This document shows, piece by piece, positions 63,393 to 64,000 of a DNA stretch of 64,000 nucleotides (positions are counted from its first letter, which is position 1; the number at the start of each line of letters is the position of its first letter). Position numbers and translations under genes: made by a program. The notes under the pieces were generated by a model, which saw nothing but the letters and a program-made list of their open reading frames with translations, did not search any database and was not told where the DNA came from. The stretch is from Chryseobacterium sp. G0162 (GTDB taxonomy: Bacteria; Bacteroidota; Bacteroidia; Flavobacteriales; Weeksellaceae): NCBI RefSeq assembly GCF_003815715.1, contig NZ_CP033922.1, positions 682,001 through 746,000 on the forward strand. The letters are read 5' to 3'.

Positions 63393-64000
63393 CTATGCCC
63401 TTATTACAGAAATTCCGGCATCTACCTTGATCTCTGCACCATGAATATAAGATGCGTCTTCTGAAGCAAGGAACAGAACTGCACTGGCAATTTCATCAGG
63501 ATCACCCTGTCTTTTGAAAGGGATGGTAGGAATAATATCCTGAACTGCAGCATCAATTTGTTCAGGAGCCAACCCTGTATTGTTAAAAATATTGGTTTTG
63601 ATATGCCCCGGGCTTACTCCATTCACACGAATTCCACGTTCTGTAAGTTCTACCGCAAATGTTTTAATGAACGACTGTACGGCTGATTTTGCTGCAGAAT
63701 ATACTGAAAAGCTATTCATAGCAATCTCTGTAGCCACAGAAGTATTAAAAATAACTGAACTTCCTGTTTTCATCAATGGTAACAACTGCTGAACTGTGAA
63801 AAAGGGTCCTTTTACCAATACATTAAAGAGTTCATCAAAATGGCTTTCATTTACACTTTCAACGGGTGCAAACTTTCCATAGCCTGCATTGGCAAAAATA
63901 ACATCTACTTGTTGAGTATATTTTCTTACCTCTTCCTGTAATTTTAACAAGTCTATCATATTTCCTGCATTGGATATAATTCCGAAAGCATTTTCCCCTA
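63393..64000 (-). CDS. Short-chain dehydrogenase/reductase (partial, 5' end outside window)
   Basis: The frame is open to the window edge; reading upstream of the ATG at 63959 continues as GENAFGIISNAGN, so that ATG is internal and the true start lies beyond base 64000. The visible part has the NAG motif (FANAGYG), the catalytic Ser (NTSVATE) and Tyr/Lys (YSAAKSAVQS), and the typical C-terminus (PDEIASAVLFLASEDASYIHG). NAD(P)-dependent oxidoreductase; the substrate cannot be told. Its cofactor-binding motif is not in the window. Confidence 0.88.
   Translation of the reverse strand, partial: GENAFGIISNAGNMIDLLKLQEEVRKYTQQVDVIFANAGYGKFAPVESVNESHFDELFNVLVKGPFFTVQQLLPLMKTGSSVIFNTSVATEIAMNSFSVYSAAKSAVQSFIKTFAVELTERGIRVNGVSPGHIKTNIFNNTGLAPEQIDAAVQDIIPTIPFKRQGDPDEIASAVLFLASEDASYIHGAEIKVDAGISVIRA

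Noticed and set aside
63393..63959. Complete short SDR starting at 63959
   Set aside because: The frame remains open and SDR-like beyond that ATG up to the window end, so the gene is cut by the window rather than short.

Overview
The window looks like chromosomal DNA of a Bacteroidota species close to Chryseobacterium (family Weeksellaceae). The DNA is AT-rich, and several genes sit behind the Bacteroidota promoter box TAnnTTTG. It carries a PorT/SprT-like type IX secretion protein, GLPGLI, DUF3857 and DUF2339 proteins, GG-leader 'bacteriocin-like' peptides, and a protein-glutaminase very close to the enzyme known from Chryseobacterium proteolyticum. No tRNA, rRNA, CRISPR array, prophage or intact insertion sequence was seen. 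The genus assignment is inference from gene content.

Layout. 1-16 kb: housekeeping genes (prephenate dehydratase, DUF2339 membrane protein, RarA, YidD, an Lgt with an extra N-terminal secreted domain, NAD(P)HX repair enzyme, MscL, SerA-like dehydrogenase, IPP isomerase, GcvT) mixed with small exported proteins and one GG-leader Cys-rich peptide. 16-21 kb: a GLPGLI protein, then a fluoride riboswitch with a CLC-F type fluoride exporter, a LysR regulator and a YeiH-type exporter; two copies of a dispersed repeat lie in this segment. 21-22 kb: two paralogous GG-leader peptides with six cysteines each. 22-30 kb: MFS transporter, RNase Y, a 6S-like RNA next to zapA, a coiled-coil membrane protein, PorT, UbiE/MenG, a FabH-like synthase and a metallophosphoesterase. 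30-45 kb: a degenerate deacetylase-like protein, SDR threonine dehydrogenase, gamma-glutamyltransferase, dicarboxylate symporter, lipid kinase, two DUF3857/transglutaminase-like proteins, DUF5684 protein and GyrB. 45-53 kb: cytochrome bd oxidase, ClbS/DfsB-like protein, LysS, RlmF, cytochrome c and small lipoproteins.

53-62 kb: a complete tryptophan operon, trpL-E-G-D-C-F-(RAYT pseudogene)-(GNAT gene)-B-A. It is preceded by a leader peptide with three consecutive Trp codons and a 13-bp terminator hairpin, i.e. a ribosome-mediated attenuator. lipB follows with its own promoter-like box. 62-64 kb: a prepro-protein-glutaminase, a small lipoprotein that resembles part of its propeptide, and an SDR gene cut by the window end.

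The most noteworthy items are the trp attenuator, the protein-glutaminase with its propeptide-like neighbour, the fluoride riboswitch/CLC-F pair, the six-cysteine GG-leader peptides without an adjacent maturation system, and the 6S-like RNA downstream of zapA. No wholly new multi-gene system was recognised.
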